The notes under the pieces: model-generated
What the model was told of the DNA's origin: nothing
What the model saw: the letters and a program-made list of their open reading frames with translations, nothing else
Databases searched by the model: none
Made by a program: the position numbers and the translations under genes
Part shown: one piece after another, positions 27,162-38,050 of the stretch
How the letters are laid out: the number at the start of each line of letters is the position of its first letter
Numbering within the stretch: the stretch's first letter is position 1
Assembly: GCA_020740485.1 (NCBI GenBank)
Contig: DYMN01000008.1
Span: 1-64,000 of the forward strand
DNA from: Polaribacter sp.
GTDB taxonomy: Bacteria; Bacteroidota; Bacteroidia; Flavobacteriales; Flavobacteriaceae
Reading direction: 5' to 3'
Length of the DNA stretch: 64,000 nucleotides

Positions 27162-28457
27162 TTATTTAATTTGCTCATAGATAACTTTCATTTCTTTGGC
27201 TTTGTCATACATTTCCAATTGATTATAGATTCCCATTAGAGCTTGAACTACACTGATGTTATTCTTGTCTATTCCAAATGCTTTTTCATAATAAGGCATT
27301 GCTTGTTTGTAAAATTCCAATTGTTTAGCTTGCAATTCGTCATATTTTTTGAAATTATTCAAGTTTTGATTCATTTCTTCAACAATCGGAATAGTTTTTC
27401 CTAAAATAGCTGCTCCAATATTATTATAAGCGTCTGCATAGTCCGGTTTAAGCTCTATTGCTTTGTTATAACTCTCTATGGCGCCGTCATAATCTTTCAA
27501 ATCGGATTTCATTACGCCAATATTGTAGTGCAAAACATAATCCGATGGGTTAATTTTAACAGCTTCTTCTAATTTTTCTTTAAATTTTAAGTTATCGCCC
27601 ATTGCGTAATAAACATTTGCTTCATCTACTAATAAACCATAATCACCGGGAGCTGCTTGTTGTGCTTCTTTGATTATTTTTAAAGCATCATCATTTTGTT
27701 TTAATGCAATGTAGTTTTTAACAATCATTTTTTTCATTTCTACGGTTTGAGGTTCTTTTACACTCACTTTAGGATTTTTAGCTAATTTCATCTTAACTTG
27801 ATCGTCCATTTCTTTTTTAGTGTTGAAATAAACAGGTTGATCATTTAAAACACTAATTGCTTCGTAAGTAGTCCCTGCACCGGTATATCCCATATCTATT
27901 AATTTTTTATATGCATCTATGGAATTATTATATTTTTCAGCAAAATAATAGATGTAAGCCGCATTTTGCAAGAAAGCGGTATCGCGTTGGCTTAACTCAT
28001 ATACTTTTTTGAAACCATCGGCAGATTCACCTAATTTAATAACTCCTACAGCATAGGTATCTTTGTCATTCACATCTTTGATTTTGGCAATGCCTTCTTC
28101 GTATGCACTTGAAGCTTTAGTTGCAATATTTTGAACCAACGTATTTAATAAATTCCCGGCTTCATCAGTATAAGATTTAGAGCCATTTTTTTCAATTTCA
28201 ATCACTTTATTAAATGCGGAAGCAGCATCGTTTATCATTCCTTGTCCATTGTAGCCTTTGCCTAATAATAAATAATATTGTGCTTTTTGTTTGTCTTTTG
28301 CCGCTGCTAAAAGTGGTTCTGCATTTTTAAGAACACTAACAGCGTCTTTAAAATTATTTGCTTTTAAAGCATTTTCAGCTGCTTTTAATTCTTCTTTTTG
28401 AGAAAATGATGCAAAACTTATCATCATTGCAACTAAAAGTAAAAACGTTTTTTTCAT
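27162..28457 (-). CDS. Exported tetratricopeptide-repeat protein
   Basis: This 431-residue protein has a signal peptide (MKKTFLLLVAMMISFASFS) and an array of TPR helices throughout. The clearest units are AQYYLLLGKGYNGQGMINDA, a unit beginning VLHYNIGVMKSDLKDYDGAI and one reading KPDYADAYNNIGAAILGKTI. TPR arrays serve as protein-protein interaction scaffolds; no enzymatic domain is present. It follows gyrA on the same strand after 43 bp and is terminated by the hairpin at 27112-27142. Partner unknown. Confidence 0.85.
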   Translation of the reverse strand: MKKTFLLLVAMMISFASFSQKEELKAAENALKANNFKDAVSVLKNAEPLLAAAKDKQKAQYYLLLGKGYNGQGMINDAASAFNKVIEIEKNGSKSYTDEAGNLLNTLVQNIATKASSAYEEGIAKIKDVNDKDTYAVGVIKLGESADGFKKVYELSQRDTAFLQNAAYIYYFAEKYNNSIDAYKKLIDMGYTGAGTTYEAISVLNDQPVYFNTKKEMDDQVKMKLAKNPKVSVKEPQTVEMKKMIVKNYIALKQNDDALKIIKEAQQAAPGDYGLLVDEANVYYAMGDNLKFKEKLEEAVKINPSDYVLHYNIGVMKSDLKDYDGAIESYNKAIELKPDYADAYNNIGAAILGKTIPIVEEMNQNLNNFKKYDELQAKQLEFYKQAMPYYEKAFGIDKNNISVVQALMGIYNQLEMYDKAKEMKVIYEQIK

Positions 28458-28500
28458 CTTGTAAAAAATTTAATGTTTGATTTTATGTTAATAATCTCGT

Positions 28501-30993
28501 TTATTCAATATCCGTGCCAATCTCATTTTCATTCACATCTATTCCGGTTTCATCCGCTTCTTCTTTTACCACTTTTGCTACAGATGCTATCTCGTCGGTT
28601 TCTTTCATATTGATGAGTTTTACGCCTTGTGTAGCTCTGCCCATTACGCGCAGTGCGTTAACTTCCATTCTAATTGCGATTCCTGATTTATTGATAATCA
28701 TCAAATCGTCATTATCAGTAACGTCTTTTATCGCAATTAATTGTCCGGTTTTTTCTGTAATGTTAATGGTTTTAACTCCTTTACCGCCACGATTGGTAAT
28801 GCGATAATCTTCCAAACTGGAACGTTTTCCATATCCTTTTTCGGAAACAACGAGTATGTCACTACTTTGATCATTAATAGATACCATACCTATTAATTCA
28901 TCATCATCATCAATCGTTATGCCGCGAACTCCTGAAGCTGTTCTGCCCATAGGGCGGGTTTTACTTTCTTCAAATCGAATGGCTTTTCCACTTTTGGCAG
29001 CTAACATAATTTGACTGTCACCGGTAGTAAGTTTTACTTCTAACAATTCGTCGTCTTCACGTATTGTAATAGCAGCAATACCATTGGCTCTGGGGCGTGA
29101 ATATTGTTCAAGTGACGTTTTTTTCACTATTCCATTTTTAGTTGCCATTATTACATAATGCGAGTTTACATATTCTGTATCCCGTAAATTAGCAGTAACC
29201 AAATAGGACATTACTTTATCATCCGGTTCAATATTGATTAAGTTTTGAATAGCGCGTCCTTTTGAGGTTTTGTTCCCTTCAGGAATTTCAAATACGCGCA
29301 TCCAATACACTTTACCTTTTTGAGTAAAAATCAACATAAATTGATGATTGGTTGCCACAAACATTTGTTCAAGGAAGTCCTCTTCACGTGTGCTAACTCC
29401 TTTTTGACCTCTTCCGCCACGAGCTTGTACTTTATACTCATTCAAATCAGTGCGTTTCATATATCCGGCGTGGGAAATGGTAACAAGAACTGTTGTATCG
29501 GGAATGATGTCTTCAATATTCATTTCTCCACCGGCATACTCTATCACAGAACGACGTTTGTCTCCGTATTTTTCCTTTACTTCGAGCATTTCATCTTTGA
29601 TGATTTGCATTCTGCGACTTTCAGATGCTAAGATGTCCTTTAAATCTTCGATTAACTTTTTGATTTCGTCGTATTCCGCACGCAATTTGCTTTGTTCCAA
29701 TCCGGTTAATTGACGCAAACGCATATCAACAATAGCACGTGATTGTTCATCACTTAAACCGAATCTTTCCATTAATCTCTCACGTGCATGATCCGTATCA
29801 TTAGAAGTTTTGATGATTTCTATTACTTCATCAATATTATCAGAAGCAATAATCAATCCTTCTAAAATATGAGCTCGTTTTTCAGCTTTATCTAATTCGA
29901 ATTTAGTACGTCTAACTACTACTTCATGACGATGTTCAACAAAGTATTTTATTAAATGTTTTAGATTTAATTGTTGTGGTCGTCCATTCACAATAGCTAC
30001 GTTATTAACGCTAAATGAAGTTTGTAGCTGCGTATGCTTAAATAAATTATTTAACACTACATTTGGAACGGCATCTCTTTTGAGTTGATACACAATGCGC
30101 ATTCCATTTCTGTCAGATTCATCTTTTAAATCAGAAATTCCTTCAATTTTTTTATCATTGATGAGATCAGCCGTTTGCTTAATCATCATGGCTTTATTTA
30201 CTTGATAAGGGATTTCTGTAACGATTAGTAGGTTACGCCCGTTATTTTCTTCAAAATGGGTTTTAGCTCTCAATACAATTCTACCTCTTCCGGTATGCAA
30301 TGCATCCTTAACTCCTTCGTAACCATATATGATGCCTCCTGTAGGAAAATCAGGGGCTTTGACGTGTTGCATCAATTCATCAATGCTAATGTCTTTATTG
30401 TCAATATAAGCTATAATTCCGTCTACCACTTCCGTAAGGTTGTGTGGCGCCATATTGGTAGCCATCCCTACGGCAATTCCGGATGCTCCATTAACTAAGA
30501 GATTCGGTATACGAGTAGGAAGTACTGTCGGCTCTTCTAATGTATCGTCAAAATTTAATTTGTGATCTACCGTATCTTTATCAATATCGGCTAACATATC
30601 TTCCGATATCTTTTGCAATCTTGCTTCAGTATAACGCATGGCTGCCGGCGGGTCATCATCAACAGAACCAAAGTTTCCTTGTCCGTCTATCATCATATAG
30701 CGCATGCTCCATTCTTGTGCCATACGCACCATAGAATCATACACTGAAGTATCGCCGTGCGGGTGAAATTTACCCAATACTTCTCCTACTATTCTGGCAG
30801 ATTTTTTATAAGCACCTGTTGATTTTATTCCTAATTCATGCATTCCAAAAAGTACCCTGCGGTGAACGGGTTTTAACCCGTCGCGTACATCAGGCAAAGC
30901 ACGTGATACAATCACCGACATAGAATAATCTATGTAGGCTGATTTCATTTGATCCTCTATGTTAATAGGAATCAGTTTTTCTCCATCACTCAT
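28501..30993 (-). CDS. gyrA: DNA gyrase subunit A
   Basis: GyrA is the breakage-reunion subunit of gyrase (830 residues). The N-terminal winged-helix and tower domain carries [14 protein letters not shown], the quinolone region [17 protein letters not shown] and the catalytic tyrosine in [10 protein letters not shown]. The C-terminal pinwheel has six blades, recognised by repeats such as [24 protein letters not shown] and [12 protein letters not shown]. The GyrA box is [11 protein letters not shown] near residue 525. Thr occupies the position of E. coli Ser83, which is common as wild type in Flavobacteriaceae. It is divergent from clpC. Confidence 0.97.
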   Translation of the reverse strand: MSDGEKLIPINIEDQMKSAYIDYSMSVIVSRALPDVRDGLKPVHRRVLFGMHELGIKSTGAYKKSARIVGEVLGKFHPHGDTSVYDSMVRMAQEWSMRYMMIDGQGNFGSVDDDPPAAMRYTEARLQKISEDMLADIDKDTVDHKLNFDDTLEEPTVLPTRIPNLLVNGASGIAVGMATNMAPHNLTEVVDGIIAYIDNKDISIDELMQHVKAPDFPTGGIIYGYEGVKDALHTGRGRIVLRAKTHFEENNGRNLLIVTEIPYQVNKAMMIKQTADLINDKKIEGISDLKDESDRNGMRIVYQLKRDAVPNVVLNNLFKHTQLQTSFSVNNVAIVNGRPQQLNLKHLIKYFVEHRHEVVVRRTKFELDKAEKRAHILEGLIIASDNIDEVIEIIKTSNDTDHARERLMERFGLSDEQSRAIVDMRLRQLTGLEQSKLRAEYDEIKKLIEDLKDILASESRRMQIIKDEMLEVKEKYGDKRRSVIEYAGGEMNIEDIIPDTTVLVTISHAGYMKRTDLNEYKVQARGGRGQKGVSTREEDFLEQMFVATNHQFMLIFTQKGKVYWMRVFEIPEGNKTSKGRAIQNLINIEPDDKVMSYLVTANLRDTEYVNSHYVIMATKNGIVKKTSLEQYSRPRANGIAAITIREDDELLEVKLTTGDSQIMLAAKSGKAIRFEESKTRPMGRTASGVRGITIDDDDELIGMVSINDQSSDILVVSEKGYGKRSSLEDYRITNRGGKGVKTINITEKTGQLIAIKDVTDNDDLMIINKSGIAIRMEVNALRVMGRATQGVKLINMKETDEIASVAKVVKEEADETGIDVNENEIGTDIE

Positions 30994-31307
30994 AATCGTT
31001 TAGCGTTGTTTAAAATTAAAAAAATAGTTGCGCAAGATACATTTTTTTACCGTATTTACCATATAAAATAGTAGTTATTTAAAGTTTTTATTAACAATAT
31101 TTATTCAGGTTAAGGCATCTTAATACCCCTATTTTCAATTAATTATATTTTAAAATTGTGAAAAGGTAGGATCTCCCGAAAAAAAAATGTTTTTTGGATA
31201 AAAAAAAGGACTAAATTTACATTGTGATATAAAAATAATATTATTCCTTTGACGAAAATTTTAAAAGAAAAACACAAAATCAATATCTAAAATCTACACA
31301 TAAAAAG
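30994..31307. other. gyrA-clpC divergent intergenic region (314 bp)
   Basis: This is A/T-rich spacer between two divergent starts, expected to hold both promoters. I see an imperfect hairpin around 31128-31170 (CCTATTTTCAATT against AATTGTGAAAAGGTAGG with bulges) but no ORF, no tandem repeat and no -7 element good enough to assign. The first 17 bp belong to the gyrA leader. Confidence 0.5.
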
Positions 31308-33857
31308 ATGCACGATAATTTTTCACCAAAAGTAAAGGACGTTATAGCCTTCAGTAAGGAAGAAGCACTTCGTTTGGGGCACGATTTTATAGGGACAGAG
31401 CACTTGATGCTTGGCATCCTTCGTCAAGGCGAAGGAAGAGCTATCACTATCCTAAAGTCACAACAAGTAGATTTGCTGTTGCTTCGCAAAAAATTAGAAG
31501 ATATTAGCCCGGCAAAAGATGCAGTAAATTTAAATCCCAATAGACCGATTCACCTTACCAAACAAGCCGATAAAGCTTTAAAAACCACATTTTTAGAAGC
31601 AAAATTATACAAAGATGCCTCTATTAACACAGCGCATTTGTTACTTTGTGTTTTGCGGAATGAAATTGATCCAACCACTAAACTTTTGCACCAATTTAAT
31701 GCCACGTACAGCATTATTCGCAATGAGTACAAAGATCAATTTTCCAATCCAATAGAAGATACACCAAGTGCCGAATACTCTTCAGATGAAGGAAATATGG
31801 AAAATGATCCGTTTAGCTCTCGTCCTGCGCAAAATCCGCAGCAAGCGAAAAAGAACAGCAAAACACCTGTTTTAGATAATTTTGGTCGCGATTTGACTCA
31901 ATTAGCCATAGACGGTAAATTAGACCCCGTAGTAGGTAGAAAAGCTGAAATAGAAAGGGTTTCTCAGATTTTAAGTCGCCGTAAAAAGAACAATCCCGTT
32001 TTAATAGGAGAGCCCGGCGTGGGAAAATCTGCTATAGCCGAAGGATTGGCTTTGCGTATCATTCAAAGGAAAGTGTCTAGAATATTGTTTGATAAGCGTG
32101 TGGTTTCTTTAGACTTAGCGAGCTTGGTTGCCGGAACTAAATACCGTGGACAGTTTGAAGAGCGAATGAAAGCTTTGATGAATGAATTGGAAAAAAATGA
32201 CGATATTATATTGTTTATTGATGAAATTCACACGATAGTCGGCGCTGGTGGTGCCACCGGTTCCTTAGATGCTTCAAATATGCTAAAACCCGCATTAGCT
32301 CGTGGCGAAATACAATGTATCGGAGCAACTACATTAGACGAATACCGACAAAATATTGAGAAAGACGGAGCTTTGGAGCGTCGTTTTCAAAAAGTGATAG
32401 TAGAACCCACCAGTATTGACGAAACCATTGAAATATTGCACAATATTAAGGATAAATACGAGGAGCACCACAATGTTACCTACACGGATGATGCTATTGA
32501 AGCTTGCGTGAAATTAACGGCACGTTATATGACCGATCGTTACTTACCGGACAAAGCGATAGACGCGTTGGACGAAGCGGGTTCACGTATTCATATTACC
32601 AATATTGTCGTGCCTAAAGAAGTACTTGAATTAGAACGTCAATTAGATGATGTTAAAGCAAAGAAAAACAGTGCAGTAACTACGCAAAAATACGAAGAAG
32701 CTGCTCGTTTGAGAGATGATGAAAAACGGATAGAAGCCGACTTATTAATAGAGCAAAAACGTTGGGAAGAAGCTTCAAAACTCAATCGAGAAATTGTTAC
32801 AGAAGATAATGTTGCCGAAGTAGTTTCAATGATGACCGGAATACCTGTAAACAGAGTAGTAGAGGCAGAAAGTAGCCGTTTAAAAGAATTGCCACAACTT
32901 ATTAAAAGTAAATTGATTGGTCAAGATGAAGCGGTAGAAAAAGTGGTTAAAGCCATTCAACGCAATAGAGTAGGGTTGAAAGATCCAAATAAACCAATTG
33001 GTTCTTTTATCTTTTTAGGTCAAACAGGAGTAGGTAAAACACAGTTAGCCAAAGTATTGGCGAAAGAATTATTTGCTTCGGAAGATGCCTTGATCAGAGT
33101 AGATATGAGCGAATACATGGAAAAATTTGCCATTTCTAGACTTATCGGAGCGCCTCCGGGTTATGTAGGATATGAAGAGGGCGGGCAACTTACCGAGAAA
33201 GTACGTAGAAAACCTTATTCAGTAGTACTGTTAGATGAAATTGAGAAAGCCCATCCCGATGTGTTCAACATGTTGTTACAAATTTTGGATGATGGTTTTA
33301 TCACCGATAGTCTTGGGAGAAAAATTGATTTCAGAAATGCAGTGATAATCATGACTTCTAACATAGGTTCACGCGACTTGAAAGATTTTGGACAAGGAGT
33401 TGGTTTTTCAACTACTGCCAAAAAAGAACAGGAAGAAGAACATACTAAAAGCGTGATACAAAATGCGTTAAAGAAAACTTTTGCGCCTGAATTTCTGAAT
33501 CGTATAGACGATATCATCGTGTTCAAAGCATTAGAAAGAGAGCACATACACCAAATTATTGATATAGAACTCAATAAATTGTATGGCAGAATCAAAGATT
33601 TGAGTTACAATTTGATTTTAACAGAAGAAGCCAAAGATTTTATTGCTGACAAAGGATTTGATAAACACTTTGGCGCCAGACCACTTAAGAGAGCCATCCA
33701 GAAATACGTAGAAGACGCATTAGCAGAAGAAATTGTGAATTCTAATTTAAAGGAAGGTGATACCATCACGATGTCCTTAAACAAAGACAAGGACGGATTG
33801 GACATAAAAATTGGAGTAGGAGAGAGGCAGGAAGGTCAACCTGAAGGAATGGTATAG
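31308..33857 (+). CDS. clpC: ATP-dependent Clp protease ATP-binding subunit ClpC
   Basis: This is an 849-residue Hsp100 unfoldase that feeds substrates to ClpP. The Clp-N double repeat lies at about 1-145. AAA+ module 1 has Walker [10 protein letters not shown] and DEIH in [13 protein letters not shown]. The UVR-like M-domain contains [18 protein letters not shown]+ module 2 has Walker [24 protein letters not shown] and the D2-small domain ending [21 protein letters not shown]. The motif DFGQGVGF precedes the sensor region and may contribute to ClpP binding. A hairpin terminator follows at 33897. Confidence 0.95.
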   Translation: MHDNFSPKVKDVIAFSKEEALRLGHDFIGTEHLMLGILRQGEGRAITILKSQQVDLLLLRKKLEDISPAKDAVNLNPNRPIHLTKQADKALKTTFLEAKLYKDASINTAHLLLCVLRNEIDPTTKLLHQFNATYSIIRNEYKDQFSNPIEDTPSAEYSSDEGNMENDPFSSRPAQNPQQAKKNSKTPVLDNFGRDLTQLAIDGKLDPVVGRKAEIERVSQILSRRKKNNPVLIGEPGVGKSAIAEGLALRIIQRKVSRILFDKRVVSLDLASLVAGTKYRGQFEERMKALMNELEKNDDIILFIDEIHTIVGAGGATGSLDASNMLKPALARGEIQCIGATTLDEYRQNIEKDGALERRFQKVIVEPTSIDETIEILHNIKDKYEEHHNVTYTDDAIEACVKLTARYMTDRYLPDKAIDALDEAGSRIHITNIVVPKEVLELERQLDDVKAKKNSAVTTQKYEEAARLRDDEKRIEADLLIEQKRWEEASKLNREIVTEDNVAEVVSMMTGIPVNRVVEAESSRLKELPQLIKSKLIGQDEAVEKVVKAIQRNRVGLKDPNKPIGSFIFLGQTGVGKTQLAKVLAKELFASEDALIRVDMSEYMEKFAISRLIGAPPGYVGYEEGGQLTEKVRRKPYSVVLLDEIEKAHPDVFNMLLQILDDGFITDSLGRKIDFRNAVIIMTSNIGSRDLKDFGQGVGFSTTAKKEQEEEHTKSVIQNALKKTFAPEFLNRIDDIIVFKALEREHIHQIIDIELNKLYGRIKDLSYNLILTEEAKDFIADKGFDKHFGARPLKRAIQKYVEDALAEEIVNSNLKEGDTITMSLNKDKDGLDIKIGVGERQEGQPEGMV

Positions 33858-33896
33858 TGTATCAAATTGAAATTCAATTATTTGAATATAACATAC

Positions 33897-33924
33897 TCCG
33901 AAAGAAAATTAGTTTTCTTTCGGA
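33897..33924 (+). terminator. Terminator-like hairpin after clpC
   Basis: Perfect 12-bp stem TCCGAAAGAAAA / TTTTCTTTCGGA with a TTAG loop, 40 bp after the clpC stop; the trailing T-run is weak (ATTTAAT), so it could also be an mRNA 3'-stabilising hairpin. Confidence 0.75.
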
Positions 33925-33931
33925 ATTTAAT

Positions 33932-34108
33932 ATGATGCAAAAAGATGAAATAGTAATTATTCATTTTTCTGACTGGAATTCTTTAGGACAATTACGAGAT
34001 GTTCTCATCCAATTTGTTCACAGACAAGGATGTAGTACGGATTTCACACCTAATTCACCTGTGAACATCAGTATGAATTTGATAACCGAAATAGACAAAC
34101 TACGGTAA
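33932..34108 (+). CDS. Small hypothetical protein
   Basis: This 58-residue frame (MMQKDEIVIIHFSDWNSLGQ onward, ending ITEIDKLR) lies between clpC and umuD. A longer version using GTG at 33857 would have to translate the clpC hairpin and is rejected; ATG 33932 lies just after it. The alternating hydrophobic pattern (EIVIIHF) and the helix DVLIQFVHRQG are compatible with a folded alpha/beta peptide, but I recognise no family. It could be a chance frame. Confidence 0.4.
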   Translation: MMQKDEIVIIHFSDWNSLGQLRDVLIQFVHRQGCSTDFTPNSPVNISMNLITEIDKLR

Positions 34109-34120
34109 TATTTTTTTGCT

Positions 34121-34136
34121 CTCGATATCTATCGAG
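34121..34136. promoter_or_regulatory. Palindrome upstream of umuD, candidate operator
   Basis: CTCGATA-TC-TATCGAG is a perfect 7-bp inverted repeat 29 bp before the umuD start. A possible -7 element TATCTTTT lies at 34153-34160, so the palindrome sits near the -33 region, where a repressor would block transcription. No LexA gene is in the window, and the motif is not an E. coli-type SOS box. Confidence 0.4.
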
Positions 34137-34164
34137 ATACTGATTTGAAATTTATCTTTTGCAA

Positions 34165-34617
34165 ATGCTTGTCAAATTACACCATAGTAAATCGTTAGAA
34201 ATTTATTCGGTGAATACCGAAAGTACTTTGCTTATTCCTTATGCAAAGCAGGGTATTAGTGCCGGATTTCCCTCACCGGCAGAAGATTTTTTGGATATTT
34301 CAATAGATTTAAACAAGGAATTAATCAAAAACCCAAGTGCCACTTTTTACGGAAGGGTAAAAGGCAATTCTATGATAGAAGCCGGGCTTTCCGATGGAGA
34401 TTTACTGATCATTGACAAAAGTTTAGAGCCCAAAAATGGAAAAATTGCTGTTTGTTTTATTGATGGTGAATTTACGGTGAAACGCATTAAAATCAGTAGA
34501 GAAAACGGAATTGTGTGGTTAGTGGCTGAAAATAAAGAATATAAACCCATACGCGTCACACCCGAAAATGAATTGATGATTTGGGGAATAGTTACTACAG
34601 TCATCAAAAAGATGTAG
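34165..34617 (+). CDS. umuD: UmuD-like autoproteolytic subunit of DNA polymerase V
   Basis: This 150-residue S24-family protein is the regulatory subunit of Pol V; self-cleavage converts it to UmuD'. The likely cleavage site is A33-G34 (GISAGFPSP). The catalytic serine is S69 in GRVKGNSM and the lysine is K106 in GEFTVKRIK. There is no N-terminal DNA-binding domain, which separates it from LexA. The start ATG 34165 is used; an in-frame TTG two codons earlier is weaker. It precedes umuC by 107 bp, a gap filled with heptad repeats. Confidence 0.92.
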   Translation: MLVKLHHSKSLEIYSVNTESTLLIPYAKQGISAGFPSPAEDFLDISIDLNKELIKNPSATFYGRVKGNSMIEAGLSDGDLLIIDKSLEPKNGKIAVCFIDGEFTVKRIKISRENGIVWLVAENKEYKPIRVTPENELMIWGIVTTVIKKM

Positions 34618-34667
34618 CCGGATGTTTGTTGTTTGTTGTTCATCGTTAAAGTCTTCTTTATAAATTT

Positions 34668-34722
34668 TTCAACTTTCAAAACTTCATCCTTCAAACTTCA
34701 AACTTTAAACTTCAAACTTTAA
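34668..34722. repeat. Degenerate heptad tandem repeats between umuD and umuC
   Basis: On the minus strand the sequence reads as successive heptamers close to TTGAAGT: TTAAAGT, TTGAAGT, TTAAAGT, TTGAAGT, TTGAAGG, ATGAAGT, then TTTGAAAGTTG. The array ends 3 bp before the umuC start codon. The same heptad family recurs at 45805, 46661 and 52633. Confidence 0.8.
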
Positions 34723-34724
34723 CC

Positions 34725-35987
34725 ATGTACGCCTTAGTAGATTGCAATAATTTTTACGCTTCGTGCGAGCGGGTTTTTAGACCGAATTTGGTAGGAAAAC
34801 CGGTGGTTGTGCTGTCTAATAACGATGGCTGCGTCATCGCCAGAAGTAATGAAGCCAAAGCATTGGGAATTCCGATGGGAGCACCGGCATTTCAATTTCA
34901 AAAATTATTCGATGAACATAAAGTAGCAGTATTTTCAACGAATTTTGTTTTGTATGGTGATATGAGTATGCGCATCATGACTTTACTTTCAGATATGGCC
35001 CCGGAAATTGAGGTCTATAGTATAGATGAAGCTTTTTTAAGATTCAAAGGATTTGAAAATTTAGATTATGAAAAATATGGAAAAGAAATAGAACGAAAGG
35101 TATATAAAAGTACAGGAATTCCCGTCAGCATTGGATTTGCACCGACAAAAGCATTGGCTAAGGTTGCCAATAAAATAGCTAAAAAATATCCACAAAAAAC
35201 TAATAATGTGTATGTTATAGATTCGGAAAGCAAACGAAGCAAAGCCCTAAAATGGCTTAAAGTAGAAGATGTGTGGGGTATCGGACGCAGATTTTCTAAA
35301 AAATTATATGAGCAGCAAGTCAACACAGCTTATGATTTCATTTCATTATCAGATGATTATGTTAGAGGGATGATGAGTGTGGTAGGATTGAGACTCAAAA
35401 AGGATTTAGAAGGCGAAGAAACTTTGGATTTGGAAGAAAGAAAGCCAAAACAAGCCATTGCCACCACGAGATCGTTTGAAAAAATGTATACTGAATATGA
35501 AGATGTAAAGGAAAGAATATCGAGTTTTGCTATCAAATGTTCTGAAAAATTAAGGCAACAAAAAACGCATTGCAATGAAGTGATGGTGTTTATACATTCC
35601 AATGGGTTTCGGAAAGATTTACCGCAGTACTATAAAAATATTGTTGTAAAAACGGAATTTCCAACACACGCAGCTAATGACATCGTGCGACATGCCGTCA
35701 TTGGGTTAAAAACCATTTTCAAAGGAGGTTTTCAATACAAAAAAGCTGGAGTTATTGTCAGCGGTCTGTCACCGGAAAATGAAAAACAATATACTTTGTT
35801 TAGTACAGAAAACGTTAGATTAGATCCTTTGATGAAAACAATTGATAAAATCAATTTTAGTTTAGGAACAAACAAAGTTAAATTAGCTTGTCAAGATTTA
35901 GGACGCACTTGGAAAATGCGCCAAGAAAAACTATCCAATCGTTATACCACCAATTTGAATGAAATTATTGAGATTAACACAGAATAA
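34725..35987 (+). CDS. umuC: DNA polymerase V catalytic subunit (Y-family)
   Basis: This 420-residue Y-family translesion polymerase carries the catalytic acids D6 ([15 protein letters not shown]) and the DE pair in [11 protein letters not shown] near residue 100. The [20 protein letters not shown] motif and the HhH segment [12 protein letters not shown] follow, then a little-finger domain and a C-terminal UmuC extension (DUF4113-like, ending [12 protein letters not shown]). Together with UmuD it performs error-prone bypass after DNA damage. The gene is complete. There is no adjacent integrase or transposase. Confidence 0.95.
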   Translation: MYALVDCNNFYASCERVFRPNLVGKPVVVLSNNDGCVIARSNEAKALGIPMGAPAFQFQKLFDEHKVAVFSTNFVLYGDMSMRIMTLLSDMAPEIEVYSIDEAFLRFKGFENLDYEKYGKEIERKVYKSTGIPVSIGFAPTKALAKVANKIAKKYPQKTNNVYVIDSESKRSKALKWLKVEDVWGIGRRFSKKLYEQQVNTAYDFISLSDDYVRGMMSVVGLRLKKDLEGEETLDLEERKPKQAIATTRSFEKMYTEYEDVKERISSFAIKCSEKLRQQKTHCNEVMVFIHSNGFRKDLPQYYKNIVVKTEFPTHAANDIVRHAVIGLKTIFKGGFQYKKAGVIVSGLSPENEKQYTLFSTENVRLDPLMKTIDKINFSLGTNKVKLACQDLGRTWKMRQEKLSNRYTTNLNEIIEINTE

Positions 35988-36061
35988 ACAAACTATTTTT
36001 CAAGTACTTTTTTTGTATTATAATTTATATTATGTTAAATTGAGTTTATTTCAAACCTTTT

Positions 36062-36106
36062 TCTCATAAAAAAAGCCGAAATAAAATTTCGGCTTTTTTT
36101 ATGAGA
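36062..36106. terminator. Bidirectional terminator between umuC and the Lrp gene
   Basis: Perfect 21-bp inverted repeat: TCTCAT plus seven A plus GCCGAAAT, loop AAA, then ATTTCGGC plus seven T plus ATGAGA. It serves both convergent genes (stops at 35987 and 36120). Confidence 0.92.
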
Positions 36107-36119
36107 TATTTACAGCGAT

Positions 36120-36599
36120 TTATATTTCTCTGAATATTTTATGCATCAATCGTTTTTTATCATTGATGCTTTCTTCTAGAGAAATCATAGTTTCTGTTCT
36201 GTAAACTCCGGGAATTTCATCAATTTGGTAAATAACTTCTTTAGCGTGATTTGTATCTTTAGCTCTAATTTTACAGAAAATATTGTATTTACCGGCAGTA
36301 ACATAAGCAATAGTTACATAAGGTATTTTTTCAAGATTGTTGATGACTTCTTTGGTATAGGAAGTTTTATCTAAAAAAATCCCTACATGAGCAATAAAAG
36401 AAAATCCCATTTTTTCATAATTCACAGTAAGGGTTGCACCTTTTATAACGCTTTCATCTTCCATTTTTTTAACTCTTACATGTATAGTTCCGGCTGAAAC
36501 GTTTAGTTTCTTTGCAATATCAGTGAATGGAGTTCTTGCATTATCTATTAATGTATCTAAAATTTGATGATCAATTTCATCTAAAAAATATTTTTTCAT
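36120..36599 (-). CDS. Lrp/AsnC family transcriptional regulator
   Basis: This 159-residue regulator has an N-terminal AsnC-type helix-turn-helix (about 5-60): DHQILDTLIDNARTPFTDIA, then LNVSAGTIHVRVKKMEDE. It is followed by a RAM/AsnC ligand-binding domain with VTAGKYNIFCKI and the final EETMISLEE-like segment (IPGVYRTETMISLEE). Such proteins sense amino acids as octamers and often regulate themselves. The neighbouring M14 peptidase on the same strand is separated by 147 bp, so a regulatory link is possible but not shown. Confidence 0.92.
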   Translation of the reverse strand: MKKYFLDEIDHQILDTLIDNARTPFTDIAKKLNVSAGTIHVRVKKMEDESVIKGATLTVNYEKMGFSFIAHVGIFLDKTSYTKEVINNLEKIPYVTIAYVTAGKYNIFCKIRAKDTNHAKEVIYQIDEIPGVYRTETMISLEESINDKKRLMHKIFREI

Positions 36600-36746
36600 T
36601 TTTTTGAAATATTTACAATTAAAATGCTTGTTATTTAAAAATTAAAAATAGTAAAACAACTAGAATAAACCTATGATAATTTATATATTGATAAAATATA
36701 TAGATTTTTTTGCAAATATAACAAATTTAACACAACTTACAAGTAC

Positions 36747-37841
36747 TTAGATTAATAATTTATCAACAATAAACCTATTTAACTCCATTCCCTCTGCATT
36801 TACAGTATTGTGAAAATATTTATCTTTTAATTCATTATCAATAATTATAGTTTCTGAAGGGTCTATAATATTTACGAGGATATTATCTTTAAGAACTTTC
36901 TTTAACCTTATCCCAATCTCAGAAATTTTACTATTGTAAATAGTGTTTACAATCTTAAAATCATAATATAATTTATCATTTGAAGGAATATTAAAATATA
37001 AATTAAAATCTGGGAATTCATTGTCAGCTATTGATTTAAGGGCTTCGAGTAGTATGATGGTGTGAATTTTTCGAGTGTATTCTCTTTCAAAATCTGTCTG
37101 AAAATAGCCTGATTCTATCAAAATAGTAGGGATATTCATAGATTGAATTGTATCTCCAAAACACGAATCACAAAAAGTATCATTGTATCTTCCTACGCTA
37201 CCCGGTTCAATTTTTTGTAATAGTTTATTCATGGTAACAATGACTGACATTGCTTTTTGTCTTGTAGGTGTAAGTGTTTTTTCTTTGTCGGCTGCCGGCG
37301 CTAATAATGAAATACTCGCAATTTTGTCAGTCCCTTTCACATTGTAAAAACCGGTTTGATCGTGTAAATTAAACGCAAAGTCAGGTTTCAAAAGCTCAAT
37401 TTCTGATAAAAGTAATCGTGATTCAGCATTTAGTAACGTTTTAGCATCTCTATTGATATCTAAACCGTAAATATTTTCCCTTGTAAACAGATTTGATCCA
37501 TCAGGATTTAACATTGGAATGAAATACAGAGTACAATTTTCTAAAATAGAATTAATTACATCCGTAAACTTATAATAGTTTACAATATTAAACAAATCGA
37601 AAATGCTTTTGGTAGCTGTACTTTCATCCCCATGCATTTGAGTCCATAACAAAATTTTCAACTTCCCCTTACCTATCTCTATTCTGTAAATTGGTAGATT
37701 ATTCTCAGAAAAACCAACAACTTTATATTTAAATAATTGTTTATTTAGCTTATTAATTTCACTTTCAATGCTGTCAAAAGTTAAATTTAAACCTTTTAAG
37801 TTTGGGTTTAATATCAAATCATAGTTAGATAACATATCCAT
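36747..37841 (-). CDS. M14-family zinc carboxypeptidase-like protein
   Basis: This M14 metallopeptidase-fold enzyme has about 364 residues. Zinc ligands are visible in TQMHGDESTATKS (His and Glu) and in AFNLHDQTGFYN (third ligand His). The substrate-binding region is MLNPDGSNLFTRENIYGLDINRD, seen at about 130-152, and a Glu in ILIESGYFQTDFE is the likely general base. There is no signal peptide with the chosen start at 37841 (MDMLSNYD); the upstream ATG at 37904 adds an odd 21-residue stretch. It is probably cytoplasmic and acts on small peptide or amide substrates. Confidence 0.85.
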   Translation of the reverse strand: MDMLSNYDLILNPNLKGLNLTFDSIESEINKLNKQLFKYKVVGFSENNLPIYRIEIGKGKLKILLWTQMHGDESTATKSIFDLFNIVNYYKFTDVINSILENCTLYFIPMLNPDGSNLFTRENIYGLDINRDAKTLLNAESRLLLSEIELLKPDFAFNLHDQTGFYNVKGTDKIASISLLAPAADKEKTLTPTRQKAMSVIVTMNKLLQKIEPGSVGRYNDTFCDSCFGDTIQSMNIPTILIESGYFQTDFEREYTRKIHTIILLEALKSIADNEFPDFNLYFNIPSNDKLYYDFKIVNTIYNSKISEIGIRLKKVLKDNILVNIIDPSETIIIDNELKDKYFHNTVNAEGMELNRFIVDKLLI

Positions 37842-38050
37842 AATATATATTTTATTTTCAAAAATAACAATAATTTCAATTACGGATGTAAATTTAATAT
37901 TCATACATTTGTAAACAATAATTGTTTAATTTTGTAATTAGTTTTTTACATCTGTTAAGGCAATAATATTTGCTTATAATTAATGTGTAAAAATATGCAA
38001 TCCAGTGTTTTAACATGTTATTATTAAACTAATTATTTAATTTATCTACA

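Noticed and set aside
29320-29713. Open frames antisense to gyrA
   Set aside because: They are shadows of a strongly conserved gene on the other strand, with no start context or homology of their own.
30690-30770. GyrA quinolone-resistance change (Thr where E. coli has Ser83)
   Set aside because: Thr at this position is usual in Flavobacteriaceae wild types, so no resistance claim is made.
33857-33931. GTG start for the small ORF after clpC
   Set aside because: The extra 25 codons translate the 12-bp clpC hairpin, whose stem is better explained as an RNA structure.
34668-34722. CRISPR-like array (heptad or octamer tandem repeats)
   Set aside because: Units of 7-8 bp without spacers, and no cas genes in the window.
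34165-35987. umuDC as a sign of a plasmid or prophage
   Set aside because: No integrase, transposase, replication or structural phage genes nearby; housekeeping genes on both sides.
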